64,000 nt of DNA from the NCBI GenBank assembly GCA_041394725.1, contig JAWKHR010000013.1, positions 62,001 to 126,000 of the forward strand. Direction: 5' to 3'. Positions 1-12,502 of the stretch are shown here, piece by piece. Position 1 is the first letter of the stretch; the number at the start of each line of letters is the position of its first letter. The notes under the pieces were generated by a model. The model was not told the origin of the DNA, ran no database searches, and saw only the letters and a list, made by a program, of their open reading frames with translations. Source of the DNA: JAWKHR01 sp041394725. Lineage in GTDB: Bacteria; Acidobacteriota; Vicinamibacteria; Vicinamibacterales; SCN-69-37. The position numbers and the translations under genes are program-made.

Positions 1-81
1 GACGACGACGTGAAGGCGGCGCTGAAGTCGGCGCTGGAGGAGTTCGGCAAGGAGTTCGCCGCGAGCCTCGCGGCGGCGTAG
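1..81 (+). CDS. atpA: F0F1 ATP synthase subunit alpha, C-terminal end (partial)
   Basis: Only the last 26 codons are inside the window; the frame is open from base 1 and ends in TAG at 79-81. The tail (ending EEFGKEFAASLAAA) is Lys/Glu/Ala-rich, as at the end of many alpha subunits. The identity rests mainly on position: it lies 18 bp before atpG, followed by atpD and atpC, which is the canonical alpha-gamma-beta-epsilon order. The alpha subunit forms the non-catalytic nucleotide-binding part of the F1 hexamer. Confidence 0.8.
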   Translation, partial: DDDVKAALKSALEEFGKEFAASLAAA

Positions 82-99
82 GACGGGAGCCCAGGAGCC

Positions 100-969
100 G
101 TGCCCTCACTGATCGACATGCGCCGGCGCATCCGCGCCGTCAAGTCCACGCAGCAGATCACCAAGGCGATGAAGATGGTCGCCGCGTCGAAGCTGCGCCG
201 GGCGCAGGATCGCGTGCTCGCGACGCGCCCCTACGCGACCGAGGCGCGGCGCGTGCTGGCGAGCATCGCCGGCCGCGTGGACCAGACGAGCCATCCGCTG
301 CTGGCGCGGCGGGCCGGCGCGGGCGACGGGCCGGCGCTGCTCATCGCGATCAGCGCGGACCGCGGGCTCTGCGGCAGCTTCAACACGAACGTCATCAAGG
401 CGGTCGGCGCGTTCCTGCGCGAGCACAAGGGCCGGCACGTCTCGCTGGGCCTGGTCGGCCGGCGCGGGCGCGACTACTTCGTCCGGCGCGGCCTGCCGGT
501 GCGGTTCCAGCACGTGAACCTGCCGAAGGTGATCAACCTCTCGGAGGCCGAGGCGATCGCCGCGCCGGCGATCGAGGACTTCACCGCGGGCACGGTGGAC
601 CGCGTGTACCTCCTCTACAACGAGTTCAAGTCGATCATCGCGCAGCGCGTCGTCGTGGAGCAGCTGCTGCCGCTGGCGCCCATCGTGCCGAACGAGGCCG
701 ATGCGGCGGCGACGGCGGACTACCTCTACGAGCCGTCCGCGCAGCGGATCTTCGACCTGATGATCCAGCGGCTCGTCGAGGCGCAGGTGCTGCGGGCGCT
801 GCTCGAGTCGAACGCGGCGTTCTACGCCGCGCAGATGACCGCGATGGACGCGGCGACGCGCAACTCGGCGGACATGCTCGAGGGCCTGACGCTGACGATG
901 AACAAGATCCGCCAGGCCGCGATCACGCGCGAGATCATCGAGGTCGTCTCGGGCGCGCAGTCGCTGTGA
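100..969 (+). CDS. atpG: ATP synthase F1 gamma subunit
   Basis: 289 aa, the usual length for gamma, the central rotor shaft that couples proton flow to beta-subunit catalysis. The N-terminus (DMRRRIRAVKSTQQITKAMK, then MVAASKLRRAQ) and the C-terminal helix (ATRNSADMLEGLTLTMNKIR, then QAAITREIIEVVSG) are family hallmarks; these form the two long coiled-coil helices. The start is a GTG at 100. A GGGAG lies about 10 nt upstream and an AGGAG only 2 nt upstream. It is the second gene of the atpA-G-D-C operon, 71 bp before atpD. Confidence 0.98.
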   Translation: MPSLIDMRRRIRAVKSTQQITKAMKMVAASKLRRAQDRVLATRPYATEARRVLASIAGRVDQTSHPLLARRAGAGDGPALLIAISADRGLCGSFNTNVIKAVGAFLREHKGRHVSLGLVGRRGRDYFVRRGLPVRFQHVNLPKVINLSEAEAIAAPAIEDFTAGTVDRVYLLYNEFKSIIAQRVVVEQLLPLAPIVPNEADAAATADYLYEPSAQRIFDLMIQRLVEAQVLRALLESNAAFYAAQMTAMDAATRNSADMLEGLTLTMNKIRQAAITREIIEVVSGAQSL

Positions 970-1040
970 GCGCGGCCGGCCGAACGGGTGGCGGCGCCGT
1001 CGGCGCGCCGGGAATCGGTTGAAACGGAGCACTGGAAACC

Positions 1041-2483
<1,443 letters not shown>

Positions 2484-2486
2484 GCC

Positions 2487-2912
2487 ATGGCCCTGCCCAC
2501 CCACATCCGGCTGGAGTTCGTCACGCCGTCGCGCGCGATCGCCCACGAGGACGTGGAGGAGATCCAGCTGCCGGGCGAGGAAGGCTACTTCGGCGTCCTG
2601 CCCGGCCACGCCCCGCTCCTGGCGGTCCTGCGGACCGGCGAGATGTGGTACCGCCAGGGCGGTCAGAAGAAATACGCCTTCGTTGCCGGCGGGTTCGCCG
2701 AGGTGCTGCCCGACCGGGTGTCCATCCTCGCCCAGGTTGCCGAACGGGCCGAGGACATCGACCTGCAGCGCGCCGAGGCGGCGAAGCACCGCGCCGAGGA
2801 ACGGCTGGCGCGCCCGCAGGTGACCGAGATCGACTTCGAGCGCGCGCGCATCGCCCTGCTGCGGGCCATGACGCGGCTCGACGTCTCCAGACACGTGCGC
2901 CACAGGTCCTGA
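2487..2912 (+). CDS. atpC: ATP synthase F1 epsilon subunit
   Basis: 141 aa. The N-terminal beta-sandwich carries the typical epsilon motif GEEGYFGVLPGHAPLLAVL at about residues 30-48, followed by the helical C-terminal domain that regulates ATP hydrolysis. The C-terminus (ALLRAMTRLDVSRHVRHRS) is slightly extended and basic. ATG at 2487 lies 3 bp after atpD. It is the last canonical gene of the atp operon; the next gene starts 6 bp later, so transcription probably continues. Confidence 0.97.
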   Translation: MALPTHIRLEFVTPSRAIAHEDVEEIQLPGEEGYFGVLPGHAPLLAVLRTGEMWYRQGGQKKYAFVAGGFAEVLPDRVSILAQVAERAEDIDLQRAEAAKHRAEERLARPQVTEIDFERARIALLRAMTRLDVSRHVRHRS

Positions 2913-2918
2913 CGCCGG

Positions 2919-3686
2919 ATGCCCAAGATCGCCTCGGCCGTCGCCTCCCATCCAGGTCTGCGGCGGGCGGACAACGAGGACGCCTACTGTGTCCGTGAGG
3001 ACGTCGGGCTCTACCTCGTGGCCGACGGCATGGGCGGGCACACGGCGGGCGAGGTCGCGTCGCGGCTCGCGGCCGAGACGATCGAGCGCTTCATCGACGA
3101 CACCCGCGACGCGGACGCGAACCAGACCTGGCCGTTCCCGTACGACACCGCGCTGAGCCTCGACGGCAACCGCCTGAAGGCCGCCTTCCGGCTGGCCAAC
3201 CGCCGGCTCGCGAAGGCCATGCAGGAGAACGGCGATCTGCGCGGCATGGCCACCACGGTGGCCGCGCTCCTCGTCTCGCAGGAACCCGTCATCGCGCACG
3301 TCGGCGACAGCCGCATCTACCGCTGGCGCGACGGGCACCTGGAGCAGATCACGCAGGATCACTCGTGGGTCAGCGAGCAGGTGCGCGCCGGCGTCATGTC
3401 GGTCGACGACGCGCGCCGGCACCCGTGGCGGAACGTGGTCACGCGCGCGCTCTCGGGCGGCGAGGACCCGGAGGTCGAGGTCACGCCGATCGACCTGCAG
3501 CAGGGCGACCGGCTGCTGGTCTGTTCGGACGGCCTCTCGGGCGTGGTCTCCCCCGACCGGCTCGAGGCGATTGCCGGCGAGGCCAAGGCGCCGCAGGCGA
3601 TCTGCGAGGACCTGGTCGCGGCGGCGAATGAGGCGGGCGGCCCGGACAACATCACGGTCGCGCTGCTGCAGGTCGATGTGGCATAA
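2919..3686 (+). CDS. PP2C-family protein serine/threonine phosphatase
   Basis: 255 aa, the single-domain length of bacterial Stp/PrpC phosphatases, which dephosphorylate targets of Hanks-type kinases using two metal ions. The family motifs appear in order: RRADNEDAY, VADGMGGHTAGEVAS, GMATTVAALLV, AHVGDSRIYRWRDG, TQDHSWV, LLVCSDGLSG, and the terminal GGPDNITVALLQV. The Asp residues in NED, DGMGG, SDG and PDN are the metal ligands. It begins 6 bp after atpC and its end overlaps the ABC permease start by 11 bp, so it bridges the atp operon and the envelope-export genes. No kinase gene is in this window. Confidence 0.95.
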   Translation: MPKIASAVASHPGLRRADNEDAYCVREDVGLYLVADGMGGHTAGEVASRLAAETIERFIDDTRDADANQTWPFPYDTALSLDGNRLKAAFRLANRRLAKAMQENGDLRGMATTVAALLVSQEPVIAHVGDSRIYRWRDGHLEQITQDHSWVSEQVRAGVMSVDDARRHPWRNVVTRALSGGEDPEVEVTPIDLQQGDRLLVCSDGLSGVVSPDRLEAIAGEAKAPQAICEDLVAAANEAGGPDNITVALLQVDVA

Positions 3687-4524
3687 CCTCCGCCAGCTCC
3701 CGAAATACCGCGGCCTCATCCAGAGCCTCGTCGCCCGCGAACTCAAGGCCCGCTACCGCGGGTCGATGCTCGGGTTCTTCTGGTCCTTCGTCAACCCGCT
3801 GCTGCTGCTGGTCATCTACTCGGTCGTGTTCTCGGTGTTCCTGCCGAACCGGGTCGAGGGCATCCAGCCCTACGCGCTGTTCCTCTTCTGCGGCCTGCTG
3901 CCGTGGACCTGGTTCGCGACGGCGGTCAACGAGTCGGCCGGCGTGCTGATTTCCGGCGGCAACCTGATCAAGAAGGTGCTGTTCCCGGCCGAGGTGCTGC
4001 CCATCGTCAGCGTGCTGGCGAACATGGTGCACTTCTTCTTCGGCCTGCCGATCCTGGCGGCGTTCCTCGCGTACTACGCGTGGGGGCCCGACCCGATCGA
4101 TCCGGCCACCGGCCTCGCGATTCAGCACCAGATCGCGCTCCACTGGCAGGAGCTGCTGTGGCTGCCGGTGGTGGTGCTGATCCAGCTGATTCTGACCACC
4201 GGGATCGCGTTGTTCCTCTCGGCGCTGACCGTGCACTTCCGCGACATCCGTGACATCGTGGCGAACCTGCTGACGTTCTGGTTCTTCGCGACGCCGATCA
4301 TCTACTGGTGGAACACGCCGGACCTGCTCAAGTACAAGTGGTTCTTCGACCTGAACCCGTTCACGCACCTGGCGGTGTCGTACCAGGAGATCCTGTTCTT
4401 CCCCGACAACGCCTTCGGCCACTGGAAGTGGCTGCTGGCGCTCGGCGGCGTCTCGATCCTCATGTTCCTGGCGGGCTACTGGGTCTTCGACCGGCTGCGT
4501 GATTCCTTCGCCGAGGCGGTATGA
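3676..4524 (+). CDS. ABC-2 type polysaccharide/polyol phosphate exporter permease (Wzm-like)
   Basis: 282 aa integral membrane protein of the ABC-2 family. The N-terminus has an amphipathic interface helix (QSLVARELKARYRGSMLGFF), then about six hydrophobic segments, the first being NPLLLLVIYSVVFSVF. Family features include FCGLLPWTWFATAVNESAG, the FRDIRDI loop and a C-terminal GYWVFDRLR. The ATG at 3676 overlaps the phosphatase stop; a longer upstream reading is only a shadow of the phosphatase gene. The stop overlaps the downstream ATPase start (ATGA at 4521), so the pair is translationally coupled. Together they would flip or export undecaprenyl-linked O-antigen-like polysaccharide or teichoic-acid-like polymer across the inner membrane. 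Confidence 0.93.
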   Translation: MWHNLRQLPKYRGLIQSLVARELKARYRGSMLGFFWSFVNPLLLLVIYSVVFSVFLPNRVEGIQPYALFLFCGLLPWTWFATAVNESAGVLISGGNLIKKVLFPAEVLPIVSVLANMVHFFFGLPILAAFLAYYAWGPDPIDPATGLAIQHQIALHWQELLWLPVVVLIQLILTTGIALFLSALTVHFRDIRDIVANLLTFWFFATPIIYWWNTPDLLKYKWFFDLNPFTHLAVSYQEILFFPDNAFGHWKWLLALGGVSILMFLAGYWVFDRLRDSFAEAV

Positions 4525-5879
4525 GCACGGCGATCGAGCTGACGAACGTCACCAAGATCTACCAGCGGTACGGGGGCCGGCAGTTCTCGACCCTCAAGAG
4601 CGCGCTCCTCTCCGGCAGCCTCGTCAGCCACCTGAAGCCGAGCGAGACGTTTCCGGCCCTGCAGGACGTGTCGTTCCAGGTGCCGGCCGGCTGCACGTTC
4701 GGCGTGGTCGGTCGGAACGGGTCGGGCAAGAGCACCGCACTCAAGGTGGTCGCGGGCATCACGAAGCCGACGAGCGGCACGGTGCACGTCCAGGGCCGGA
4801 TTTCCGCCCTGATCGAGCTCGGCGCCGGGTTCCACCCGGAGATCTCCGGCCGCGAGAACGTGTTCATCAACGGCATCATGCTCGGCCTGTCGAAGCGCGA
4901 GATCCAGAAGCGCTTCGACGAGATCGTCGAGTTCGCCGAGCTGGCCGAGTTCATCGACGCGCCCGTCAAGACGTACTCGTCCGGGATGTACATGCGGCTG
5001 GGGTTCGCGGTCGCGATCCACGTGGACCCGGACATCCTGCTCATCGACGAGGTGCTGGCCGTCGGCGACGAAGGCTTCACGCACAAGTGCCTCGACAAGT
5101 TCGCCGAGTTCCGGCGGCGCGGCAAGACGATCCTGCTCGTCACGCACTCGCTGAACCTGGTCGAGCGGTTCTGTGACGAGGCCGTATGGCTCGACGCCGG
5201 CCGCAGGAAGGCGCAGGGCGACCCGAAGCGCGTCATCGGCGCCTACGTCACCGACGTCGAGCGCCAGGAAGAGCAGTTCCTCGCCGCCACCGACGCGAAG
5301 GCGCAACAGGAAGTGGGGTCAGGTCTTGGATCGCAGCCTCCCGGCCCCGGCGATCACACAATTGTCAGCGACGGGGCCATCCGCGACCTGAGTCCAGAGG
5401 CCGCCGCCGACATGTTCCAGGCGGGCGAGGGGCGCTGGGGTTCCGGGGGCGTCGAGATCACGGACGTGACGTTCCTCAACGACACGGGCGAGTCGACCCA
5501 GGTCTTCCACACCGGCGAACCGATGACGATGAAGCTCCACGTGCGCGCGGCGAGGCCGGTGCACGACTTCGTCTTCGGCATCGGCCTGTTCAACGCGGAC
5601 GGCGTGTGCGTCTACGGCACCAACACCGACATCGAGGAGCACGAGGCGGACACGCTCGCGGGCGAGGCGGACGTGGAGCTGGTGATCGAGGCTCTCGACC
5701 TCGTCGAGGGCACGTACAAGCTCGACGTCGCCGTCCACAAGCGCGACGGCGCGCCGTACGACTACCATCGCCTGCTGCACACCTTCCGCGTCAAGTCGAG
5801 GCTGAAGGACGTCGGCGTGTACCGGCCGCGCCACGCCTGGCGGTTCTCCCCGTCGGTGAAATTCAAGCCGCCGCGGTAG
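4521..5879 (+). CDS. Polysaccharide ABC transporter ATPase with Wzt-like C-terminal domain
   Basis: 452 aa. The nucleotide-binding domain (about residues 1-245) has Walker A GRNGSGKST at 64-72, the divergent signature YSSGM typical of the Wzt/TagH branch, Walker B ILLIDEVLAVGDE and the switch His in LLVTHSLN. After a linker, residues about 305-452 form a beta-rich Wzt-type domain (GVEITDVTFLNDTGES and DFVFGIGLFNADGVCVYGTN), the kind that recognises the polysaccharide's terminal modification. Residues 265-292 are encoded by a REP-type palindrome (bases 5314-5395) inserted in frame, which looks unlike the flanking protein. It is coupled to the permease at 3676 by ATGA overlap. Confidence 0.94.
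   Translation: MSTAIELTNVTKIYQRYGGRQFSTLKSALLSGSLVSHLKPSETFPALQDVSFQVPAGCTFGVVGRNGSGKSTALKVVAGITKPTSGTVHVQGRISALIELGAGFHPEISGRENVFINGIMLGLSKREIQKRFDEIVEFAELAEFIDAPVKTYSSGMYMRLGFAVAIHVDPDILLIDEVLAVGDEGFTHKCLDKFAEFRRRGKTILLVTHSLNLVERFCDEAVWLDAGRRKAQGDPKRVIGAYVTDVERQEEQFLAATDAKAQQEVGSGLGSQPPGPGDHTIVSDGAIRDLSPEAAADMFQAGEGRWGSGGVEITDVTFLNDTGESTQVFHTGEPMTMKLHVRAARPVHDFVFGIGLFNADGVCVYGTNTDIEEHEADTLAGEADVELVIEALDLVEGTYKLDVAVHKRDGAPYDYHRLLHTFRVKSRLKDVGVYRPRHAWRFSPSVKFKPPR
5314..5395 (+). repeat. REPIN-type palindrome inside the ABC ATPase gene
   Basis: The 5' arm (5314-5338, beginning TGGGGTCAGGTCTTGG) is identical over 25 nt to the arm of the palindrome at 59201. The 3' arm (5376-5395, GCCATCCGCGACCTGAGTCC) is a degraded reverse complement, 15 of 20 positions matching the other copy. 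Both arms are translated in frame (…GSGLGSQP… and AIRDLSP). The poor 3' arm suggests an older, decaying copy. Confidence 0.85.
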
Positions 5880-6348
5880 GGCCCACGGGAGCCATGTACA
5901 CGACCGAGGCGATCGCGGCCTTCGCGGACGCGGCCCGGCGCGCCGGGCGACGGGTGGTCTTCACCAACGGGGTCTTCGATCTGCTGCATCCCGGCCACGT
6001 GCGGTATCTCGAGGCGGCGCGCGCCCAGGGCGACGTGCTGATCGTGGCGGTGAACTCCGACCGGTCGGTGCGCGGGAACAAGGGGCCGGACCGGCCGATT
6101 ACGCCCGAGCGCGAGCGCGCCGAGATCCTGGAGGCGCTCCGCTGCGTGGACGCGGTGGTGATCTTCGACGAGCCCACGCCGGCCGACATCATCCGCCTCG
6201 TCCAGCCCGACGTGCTGGTGAAGGGCGCCGACTGGGCCGCCGACGCGATCGTCGGCCGCGACACCGTCGAGGCCCGTGGCGGGCACGTCGTCCGGATTCC
6301 CGTCGAGAAGGGCTGGTCGACTTCCGGCATCATTGAGAAGATCAGGCA

Positions 6349-9876
<3,528 letters not shown>

Positions 9877-9930
9877 GATGTTGGCTATCAATAATTTGCG
9901 GCCTCATGGTCGCGCGGAAGACTGGACATC

Positions 9931-11016
9931 ATGAAGAAGCTCATCGCCGCGGCGCTCGTTCTCGGTCTGGCCGTCCCGCCGGCCGCCCTGCTCGCCCAGC
10001 AGGCGGAGCCCGGCCGCCAGATCATCCAGCGCATCGTCGTGAAGGTGAACGGCGAGGCGCTGACGCAGACCGAGCTGGAGCGCCGCCAGATCGACGCGCT
10101 CCGCGCCGCCAACCCGCAACTGCAGACGACGAACATCAACGACGCGAGGCTGCGCGAACAGCTCGCGCAGGTCACGCCGAAGGTGCTGACCGACGCGGTG
10201 GACGAGCTGTTGCTCCTGCAGCGGGGCCGCGAGCTCGGTTTCTCGATGTCCGACGAGCAGTTCAAGACCATGGTCGACGGCGTGAAGAAGGAATACAACC
10301 TCAACGACGAGCAGCTGCTCGAGGCGCTCAAGAACGAGATGGGCATGACCAGCCTGGCGGAATGGCGGCAGTTTGCCGAGCGGTCGGTCATCATCCAGAC
10401 TGTCCAGAGCCGCGAGATCATGTCCAAGACGACGCTGACCGAGGCCGAGCAGAAGGCGTACTACGATCAGCACCCGGACGAGTTCCTCAAGTCGCCGACG
10501 GTCACGTTGCGCGAGGTGTTCGTCGCCGTGCCGACCGAGATGCGCGCCGGCCAGTCGGTCGTCAACGTCGCGGCGTCCGAGGCGGCGCAGGCGAAGATCG
10601 ACGCGGCGCGGGATCGCCTGCTGAAGGGCGAGGACGTCGAGACGGTCGTCAAGGAGGTGTCCGAGTCGCCGTCGAAGGACAACGGTGGCCTGGTCGGGCC
10701 CGTGAACCTGACGGACATGGATCCGGCGATCCGGCAGAAGCTGGAGCCGCTCAAGGCGGGCGAGGTCTCCGAGGTCATCCGGTCGGCGCGGGGCCTGGTG
10801 ATCTTCAAGGTGGAAACGAAGACCGCCGCCGAGAAGCGCCCGTTCGACGAGGTCCGCAACGAGGTCTACCAGAAGATCATGTCCGAGCGCGTCAGCGGCG
10901 AGACGCGCAAGTACCTCGAGAAGATGCGCGCCAACGCGCTCATCGAGTGGAAGGACGACACGCTCAAGAAGCTCTACGAGCAGGGCCGCGCCCAGCAGGA
11001 TTCCGGGCGCCCGTGA
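9931..11016 (+). CDS. SurA-like periplasmic peptidyl-prolyl cis-trans isomerase/chaperone
   Basis: 361 aa. The N-terminal signal peptide (MKKLIAAALVLGLAVPPAAL, with likely cleavage after LLAQ) sends it to the periplasm. A SurA_N-type chaperone region follows (IVVKVNGEALTQTELERRQ), then a single parvulin domain at about 180-290 (TVTLREVFVAVP … DNGGLVGPVNLTDM … GLVIFKVETK). SurA-type proteins assist outer-membrane protein folding; this one has one parvulin domain rather than two. The stop overlaps the dus start by GTGA. Its neighbours mfd and dus have unrelated functions, so the grouping looks like an operon of convenience. Confidence 0.9.
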   Translation: MKKLIAAALVLGLAVPPAALLAQQAEPGRQIIQRIVVKVNGEALTQTELERRQIDALRAANPQLQTTNINDARLREQLAQVTPKVLTDAVDELLLLQRGRELGFSMSDEQFKTMVDGVKKEYNLNDEQLLEALKNEMGMTSLAEWRQFAERSVIIQTVQSREIMSKTTLTEAEQKAYYDQHPDEFLKSPTVTLREVFVAVPTEMRAGQSVVNVAASEAAQAKIDAARDRLLKGEDVETVVKEVSESPSKDNGGLVGPVNLTDMDPAIRQKLEPLKAGEVSEVIRSARGLVIFKVETKTAAEKRPFDEVRNEVYQKIMSERVSGETRKYLEKMRANALIEWKDDTLKKLYEQGRAQQDSGRP

Positions 11017-12119
11017 AGATCGGATCCGTCGAACTCGGTCATCCGGTCGCACTCGCGCCGATGGCCGGGATGACCGACACGGCATTCCGCCGCCTGGTGA
11101 AGCGCAAGGGCGGCTGCGGCCTCGTCGTCACCGAGATGGTGAGCTCCGAGGGCCTCGTCCGTGGCATCGACCGCACGCTCGAGTACGCGGAGTACACCGA
11201 GGAAGAGCGGCCCGTCTCCATCCAGATCTTCGGCGGCGATCCCCAGGTGATGGCGGAAGCCGCCCGCATCGTCGAGTCGATGGGCGCGGACATCGTGGAC
11301 ATCAACATGGGCTGCCCGGTGCCGAAGATCGCGAAGCACAACGCCGGCTGCAGCCTGATGCGCGAGCCCGCGCACGCCGCGGACGTCGTCCGCGCGATGG
11401 CGAGTGCCGTGAAGATTCCGGTCACGGTGAAGATGCGTGCCGGGTGGAACGATCAGCAAGTCAACGCGCCCGAGCTGGCGAAGCGCGTGGAGGACGCCGG
11501 CGCGGCCGCCGTGGCCGTGCACGGCCGCACCGCCGCGCAGTCGTACTCGGGCGAATCCGACTGGTCGCTGATCTCGCGCGTCGCCGGGAGCGTGTCGATT
11601 CCCGTGTTCGGCTCCGGCGACTGCGTCGAGCCAGGTCAGGTCGCGGATCGGCTGCGCGCCGGCGGGGTCAGCGGCGTCCTGATCGGGCGCGGCGCGCTGC
11701 GCAACCCGTGGATCTTCAGCCAGGCTGCCGACGCCATCGCCGGTGCCACGCCGCCGGACGTCGATCTCGCGCAGCGCGGCTCGTTCCTGCTCGACTACGT
11801 CGATCTGCTGCTGCGCGAGCGCGTGGACGAGGCCGCCGGCTTCCGGCACCTGGCGCCGACGCAGCCCGGCATGACGTCCCCGCATTCGGCGCCCGCTCGC
11901 GGGCGCGAACGGTGGGTGATCAACAAACTGCGTGCGCTCGGGTCCTGGTATACGAAGGGACTGGAGGGCGGATCCCAGCTTCGGGTCGCGATCAACTCGG
12001 CCGATTCGATCGAGGGCCTGTGCCGCCTGATCGAGGAGTTCTTCGGCGTCAGCCGATCGGAGAGCGGCGGCGCTGGTCCTTCCAGATCTCCGGCGTCTCG
12101 ACCGGCGCAGCTCGTCTAG
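11013..12119 (+). CDS. dus: tRNA-dihydrouridine synthase (DusB-like)
   Basis: 368 aa FMN-dependent enzyme that reduces uridines in the tRNA D-loop. The (beta/alpha)8 motifs are clear: ALAPMAGMTDTAFRRLVK at the start, DINMGCPVPKIAKHNAGCSL containing the catalytic Cys (MGCP), PVTVKMRAGW, VAVHGRTAAQSYSGESDW, and IGRGALRNPWIF (phosphate-binding). The C-terminal helical domain binds tRNA. The GTG start at 11013 overlaps the previous stop. The C-terminal 20 residues are a Ser/Pro/Arg-rich extension. The stop codon overlaps the convergent Dabb gene stop. Confidence 0.96.
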   Translation: MKIGSVELGHPVALAPMAGMTDTAFRRLVKRKGGCGLVVTEMVSSEGLVRGIDRTLEYAEYTEEERPVSIQIFGGDPQVMAEAARIVESMGADIVDINMGCPVPKIAKHNAGCSLMREPAHAADVVRAMASAVKIPVTVKMRAGWNDQQVNAPELAKRVEDAGAAAVAVHGRTAAQSYSGESDWSLISRVAGSVSIPVFGSGDCVEPGQVADRLRAGGVSGVLIGRGALRNPWIFSQAADAIAGATPPDVDLAQRGSFLLDYVDLLLRERVDEAAGFRHLAPTQPGMTSPHSAPARGRERWVINKLRALGSWYTKGLEGGSQLRVAINSADSIEGLCRLIEEFFGVSRSESGGAGPSRSPASRPAQLV

Positions 12120-12502
12120 TCCCCGACGATCCCCTGCCGCCGGGCACCTTCCATCAGGAACTCGACGACGTCGGGAGAGGCCATGTCGTGGGTCTCGACC
12201 TCGGTCACCGTTGTCGACTCGCACAATTCCCAGAACATCCGTCCCAGCTCCGCATGCCTTGGGTGCGTCAAGTAGCCAATCAGGGCGTCTCGCGTCTCGA
12301 ATTCCAGGACGGCGCTGAATGGATAGGTCATTTCACCCATCGATCGAGCGTATCCGGGATCGATCTCGACTGACCTGCCCACCAAGGCGCTCCTGATACC
12401 GGGGATCTCAGTCGCAGCGGCTCGAATAGCTTGGGCGAAAGCCAGAACAACGCTGCTTGAAAGGCCATTTCTGGGTTTGAACAGGACAACGTGAGAGATC
12501 AC
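12116..12502 (-). CDS. Dabb family (stress-responsive alpha/beta barrel) protein
   Basis: 128 aa. Starts MISHVVLFKPRNG and continues with PGIRSALVGRSVEID, ALIGYLTHPRHAELGRMFW and the ESTTVTEVETHDM segment, matching the small ferredoxin-fold dimeric Dabb family. Members range from stress proteins to cyclases; the substrate is unknown. The C-terminal extension (SPDVVEFLMEGARRQGIVGD) is longer than in minimal family members. The start overlaps the upstream gene's stop by ATGA, so it is co-translated with the Gly/Pro-rich protein. The gene is convergent with dus, and the two stop codons overlap. Confidence 0.87.
   Translation of the reverse strand: MISHVVLFKPRNGLSSSVVLAFAQAIRAAATEIPGIRSALVGRSVEIDPGYARSMGEMTYPFSAVLEFETRDALIGYLTHPRHAELGRMFWELCESTTVTEVETHDMASPDVVEFLMEGARRQGIVGD

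Noticed and set aside
11636..11660. GGTCAGGTCGCGGATCGG in dus resembling the REP arm
   Set aside because: It encodes conserved Dus residues (EPGQVADRLRAGG) and has no opposite arm; the similarity is coincidental.
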